Shown piece after piece: positions 63,681-64,000 of a DNA stretch of 64,000 bases. The DNA comes from an uncultured Hyphomicrobiales bacterium. Lineage in GTDB: Bacteria; Pseudomonadota; Alphaproteobacteria; Rhizobiales; Beijerinckiaceae. Position 1 is the first letter of the stretch. Every line of letters starts with the position of its first letter. Location: NCBI GenBank assembly GCA_903861645.1, contig CAIOVE010000010.1, forward strand, positions 1 through 64,000. Direction: 5' to 3'. The translations under genes and the position numbers were made by a program. The notes beneath the pieces were generated by a model. That model saw only the letters and a program-made list of their open reading frames with translations. It ran no database searches and was not told the DNA's origin.

Positions 63681-64000
63681 TGACCGCGAACCATGGGTTC
63701 ATCAAGCCTTCGAAACGTCCGGGCGAACTGGGCGTGCATTCCCTTCATGAATGCCGCATGGCCGTGCCCGATCTCAAGGCCGCGCACGCGTTTTACGACT
63801 CCTTCGGGCTCGAAGTCCGCGAGGAGGGCAATGCGCTTGGCCTTTATACGCTTGGCTCGCCGCATCGCTGGGTCAGCATCGTCGAGGGGCCGCGGAAAAA
63901 ATTCGGATTTTTCTCGTTTGGCCTGTTCGAGGAAGACGAGAAGCCCTTCGCCGCGCGCTTGCAGGCGATGGGAATCGCGCGGCTCGATCCGCCGCGGGAT
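63681..64000 (+). CDS. VOC-superfamily protein (glyoxalase/extradiol dioxygenase-like), 3' end cut by window
   Basis: 106 codons visible, cut by the right edge. ATG 63681 follows GGGAGGAAG. The N-terminal half shows the VOC fold with possible metal His in LGVHSLHECRMAVPDLKAAHAFYDSFGLEV and then LGLYTLGSPHRWVSIVEG. Could be an extradiol dioxygenase, a glyoxalase or a binding protein; only the full sequence could tell. Same strand as the FAH gene, 36 bp after it, so probably co-transcribed. Confidence 0.8.

Noticed and set aside
1-64000. tRNA genes, rRNA genes, CRISPR arrays, insertion sequences
   Set aside because: Scanned the gaps between genes and found no cloverleaf-like CCA-ended sequence, regular repeat-spacer array or transposase.

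Overview
The window is GC-rich DNA with tightly packed genes. Everything in it points to the chromosome of an alphaproteobacterium, most likely of the order Hyphomicrobiales (Rhizobiales). The evidence is gene order and family content: tadC/tadD, argD-argF-hslO, phoR-pstSCAB-phoU-phoB, phaAB divergent from phaR, tkt-gap-pgk-fba, zapA followed by 6S RNA, and small families typical of that order (DUF4164, DUF962, DUF2798). The genus cannot be fixed from sequence alone. I saw no insertion sequence, prophage, CRISPR array, tRNA or rRNA.

Layout. 1-1.9 kb: end of a Tad pilus locus (tadC cut by the window edge, tadD convergent). 2-5.9 kb: leucyl aminopeptidase, MFS transporter, MarR regulator, NlpC/P60 peptidase. 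6-12.2 kb: a tiny Lys-rich protein, then argD-argF-hslO, thrC and an M16 peptidase. 12.2-13 kb: rpmI-rplT with a strong promoter. 13-16.3 kb: DUF962 membrane protein, a GT2 glycosyltransferase and an amino-acid-type solute-binding protein. 16.3-22.8 kb: the complete phosphate regulon phoR-pstS-pstC-pstA-pstB-phoU-phoB on the minus strand, with a three-repeat Pho box before pstS and a terminator between pstS and pstC; ppk2 is divergent from phoR. 23.8-36 kb: envelope genes (LPG-synthase-like membrane protein, peptidoglycan-binding pseudo-protease, alpha-2-macroglobulin with PBP1C, a lone solute-binding protein, an L,D-transpeptidase lipoprotein). 36-39 kb: PHA metabolism (phaB, phaA, phaR). 39-40.3 kb: DUF985 cupin and gloB.

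40.3-47.2 kb is the most accessory-looking part. It is an uncharacterised catabolic cluster: alpha/beta hydrolase, two related cyclase-family metal hydrolases, a cupin, an SDR oxidoreductase and a 3-hydroxyacyl-CoA dehydrogenase, flanked by two TctC-like binding proteins. It looks like a route that hydrolyses an unknown cyclic amide, lactone or ester and oxidises the product, but the substrate cannot be read from the sequence. 47.4-53.3 kb holds central carbon metabolism (fba, pgk, a cysteine-rich unknown, gap, tkt). 53.5-54.4 kb holds DUF4164, zapA and 6S RNA. 54.4-57.4 kb is a second small catabolic set (Bug binding protein, amidohydrolase, isopropylmalate-dehydrogenase-like enzyme) lying between 6S RNA and fthC, genes that are neighbours in many proteobacteria. 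57.5-61.8 kb: fthC, a YmdB-type phosphoesterase, yebC, ybgC and pgm. 61.9-64 kb: a GntR regulator divergent from a fumarylacetoacetase-family enzyme and a VOC-family protein cut by the window end, with an AT-rich palindrome between them.

Most of the window is ordinary housekeeping sequence. The points most worth a second look are the 41.6-47.2 kb cluster with its paired cyclase-family proteins, the apparently soluble PhoR with the Pho box running into its stop codon, the hairpin between a promoter and argD, the 6S RNA locus, and the operator-like palindrome at 62.7 kb.
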